Positions 33,252 to 34,573 of a DNA stretch of 34,573 bases are shown here, one piece after another; the stretch's first letter is position 1, and each line of letters opens with the position of its first letter. Location of the stretch: positions 1-34,573 of the forward strand of contig CANPXS010000010.1 of the NCBI GenBank assembly GCA_947586625.1, given 5' to 3'. Under the pieces are notes generated by a model. The model searched no databases. It was not told where the DNA came from and worked only from the letters and a program-made list of their open reading frames with translations. Made by a program: the position numbers and the translations under genes. This DNA is from an uncultured Clostridia bacterium. GTDB taxonomy: Bacteria; Bacillota; Clostridia; Oscillospirales; CAG-272.

Positions 33252-33803
33252 ATGGACGACCATGAAATAGTGGAGCTGTACCACCGGCGGGACGAGCGCG
33301 CGATTTCCGAATCGGACAAAAAATACGGGGCGATGTGCCGCTCGATTTCGGAGCGTCTGCTCGGCGTGCGCGAGGACGCGGAGGAATGCGTCAACGACAC
33401 ATGGCTTGCGGCGTGGAACAGTATGCCGCCCGAACGTCCGAGGTCGCTCGGCGCGTTCCTCGGGCGCATTACGCGCAATCTGTCCGTGTCGCGCTGGCGG
33501 CGCGAGCACGCGGGAAAGCGGTATGACGGCATCGACGTCATGATGTCGGAGCTCGAGGACTGCATACCGTCGACGGAATCGGTGGAATACACGGTCGAGA
33601 GGCGGCTGCTCGGCGAGCTGATAAGCGAATGGCTCGACGGGCTCGACAGATGTGACCGCGCGATGTTCGTCCGCCGATACTGGTACGGGGACACGGTAAA
33701 GGAGCTGGCGGACGCGGAGGGCGAACGTGCGAACACGTGCTCGCAGCGACTTTCGCGGCTGAGGCGCGAGCTGCGCGAATTTCTCGAATCAAGGGGGGCT
33801 TAA
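33252..33803 (+). CDS. ECF-type RNA polymerase sigma-70 factor
   Basis: The 183-residue protein has region 2 at about 25-85 (EDAEECVNDTWLAAWNSMPP, then LGAFLGRITRNLSVSRWRR) and region 4 at about 118-180 (LDRCDRAMFVRRYWYGDTVKELA, then NTCSQRLSRLRRELREFL). ATG 33252 is preferred because AGGAGG lies seven bases before it; the frame is open to 33174 without another good site. The stop is two bases from the next start, so the pair is coupled. The usual partner of such a factor is a membrane anti-sigma protein, and the next gene has exactly that topology. A TGTGTCACAC palindrome about 75 bases upstream might be part of an autoregulated promoter. Confidence 0.92.
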   Translation: MDDHEIVELYHRRDERAISESDKKYGAMCRSISERLLGVREDAEECVNDTWLAAWNSMPPERPRSLGAFLGRITRNLSVSRWRREHAGKRYDGIDVMMSELEDCIPSTESVEYTVERRLLGELISEWLDGLDRCDRAMFVRRYWYGDTVKELADAEGERANTCSQRLSRLRRELREFLESRGA

Positions 33804-33805
33804 TT

Positions 33806-34573
33806 ATGAGATCAAGCGATATTTTCGACGGCGTCACCGACATACGCGACGATATTATAGACGGCGCGGCGGTGAAGGCAAAGGTGAAGGGAACAGACAA
33901 AGCAAAAAAGAAACGCTCGCAAAGACTGCGGTGGATAAGCGTGGTCGCGGCGATGCTCGTGCTCGTTATTGCAGGCGGCGTGATGCTCAACTCGGGCGGC
34001 GCGCTCAAGGTCTACGCCATATCGGAGGCGGAATATCCGAAGATGGCGAAATATCCGGGAAATTTCTACACGGAGGGTCGGTTTGACGCGTGGCGAGACG
34101 ATGTGAGACGACAGAGGCGTGACCTCGGCGACACGTCCGATCTCGAATCGTTCTTCGCCGAAAGCGCGCGCACGTTCCTTGCGGACGCGGACGGCGAAAA
34201 CATAGTGTATTCGCCGCTTAACGTGTATATGGCGCTCTCGATGCTCGCGGAGCTGACGGACGGAAAGTCGCGCGAGCAGATACTGACGCTGCTCGGCAGC
34301 GACAACATAGAGTCGCTTCGCCGCCGCGCGAGCGACGTTTGGAACTGCAATTACCGCGACGACGGCGCGCGGACGACGGTATTGGCGTCGTCGCTGTGGC
34401 TGAACGAGAATGTGTCGTTCAACAAGGACACGATGGACACGCTCGCAAGCGAATATTACGCGTCGTCGTACCGCGGACAGATGGGGTCGGAGGAGTTCGA
34501 CCGCGCGCTTCACGAATGGCTGAACAAACAGACGGGGAACCTGCTCTCCGAGCAGGCGGAACAGATCGGGTTT
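33806..34573 (+). CDS. Membrane-anchored serpin with anti-sigma-like N-terminus (partial)
   Basis: The frame is open from ATG 33806 to the window edge (256 codons, no stop), so the 3' end is missing. Residues 1-42 are a cytoplasmic segment (acidic, then Lys/Arg-rich) of the kind that precedes the membrane helix in many clostridial anti-sigma-like proteins next to ECF sigma genes. One helix spans about 44-61. From about 112 outward the chain is a serpin: ENIVYSPLNVYMALSMLAEL (131-150) followed by TDGKSREQILTLLG, then ASSLWLNENVSFNKD, and ALHEWLNKQTGNLL (234-247). Serpins trap proteases irreversibly through a reactive loop near their C-terminus, which lies outside this window. It begins two bases after the sigma stop. 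Whether the N-terminus really binds the sigma factor is inference. Confidence 0.85.
   Translation, partial: MRSSDIFDGVTDIRDDIIDGAAVKAKVKGTDKAKKKRSQRLRWISVVAAMLVLVIAGGVMLNSGGALKVYAISEAEYPKMAKYPGNFYTEGRFDAWRDDVRRQRRDLGDTSDLESFFAESARTFLADADGENIVYSPLNVYMALSMLAELTDGKSREQILTLLGSDNIESLRRRASDVWNCNYRDDGARTTVLASSLWLNENVSFNKDTMDTLASEYYASSYRGQMGSEEFDRALHEWLNKQTGNLLSEQAEQIGF

Overview
The window looks like a chromosomal segment of an uncultured gut-type clostridium (Bacillota, class Clostridia). This rests on strong GGAGG ribosome-binding sites, frequent GTG and TTG starts, consensus sigma-A promoters with 17-base spacers, lipobox and UppP homologues of Firmicutes type, and several 'ECF sigma factor plus membrane protein' pairs. 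Coding DNA is GC-rich, with frequent TCG and ACG codons and a conspicuous use of ATA for isoleucine. No rRNA, tRNA, CRISPR array, transposase or phage gene was seen. The species cannot be named from the sequence.

Layout. 1-1534 is a scar: a structured non-coding leader, the first ~45 codons of a ParA ATPase joined out of frame to a Glu/Thr-rich tail, and decayed DNA. 1535-5902 (+) encodes an ABC exporter (ATPase, two-module permease) and a beta-propeller lipoprotein. 5903-6668 is non-coding or decayed. 6669-11225 (-) is a second, related ABC system in an overlapping operon: ECF sigma factor, six-helix membrane protein, ATPase and two separate permeases. 11226-12411 is mostly decayed DNA, but holds a well-formed candidate small RNA (12213-12294). 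12412-16100 (+) encodes EcsC, a membrane-linked XRE regulator, a U32 protease-family protein and UppP, closed by a strong terminator. 16138-16980 is an inverted-repeat element with a perfect sigma-A promoter.

17097-23264 (+) is an envelope-glycan cluster: membrane-anchored PIG-L deacetylase, GT2-GtrA glycosyltransferase, membrane-anchored phosphodiester glycosidase, an NTF2-like membrane protein and a PAP2 phosphatase. 23352-28048 (+) is a GH35/GH2 glycosidase pair without signal peptides. 28250-29406 is an operon of an unknown helical protein and an ArsR-DUF2087 regulator behind a promoter flanked by matching inverted repeats. After a YkgJ-type protein and a convergent XRE-repeat regulator come an SDR dehydrogenase, then an Rrf2 regulator and a cupin gene with two palindromes on its promoter. 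The window ends inside an ECF sigma factor-serpin pair in which the serpin carries an anti-sigma-like, membrane-anchored N-terminus.

The most promising unusual systems are the sigma factor-serpin pair at the right edge, the envelope-glycan cluster, the orphan small RNA at 12213-12294, the inverted-repeat element with its own perfect promoter, and the fused versus split permeases of the two sister ABC systems.
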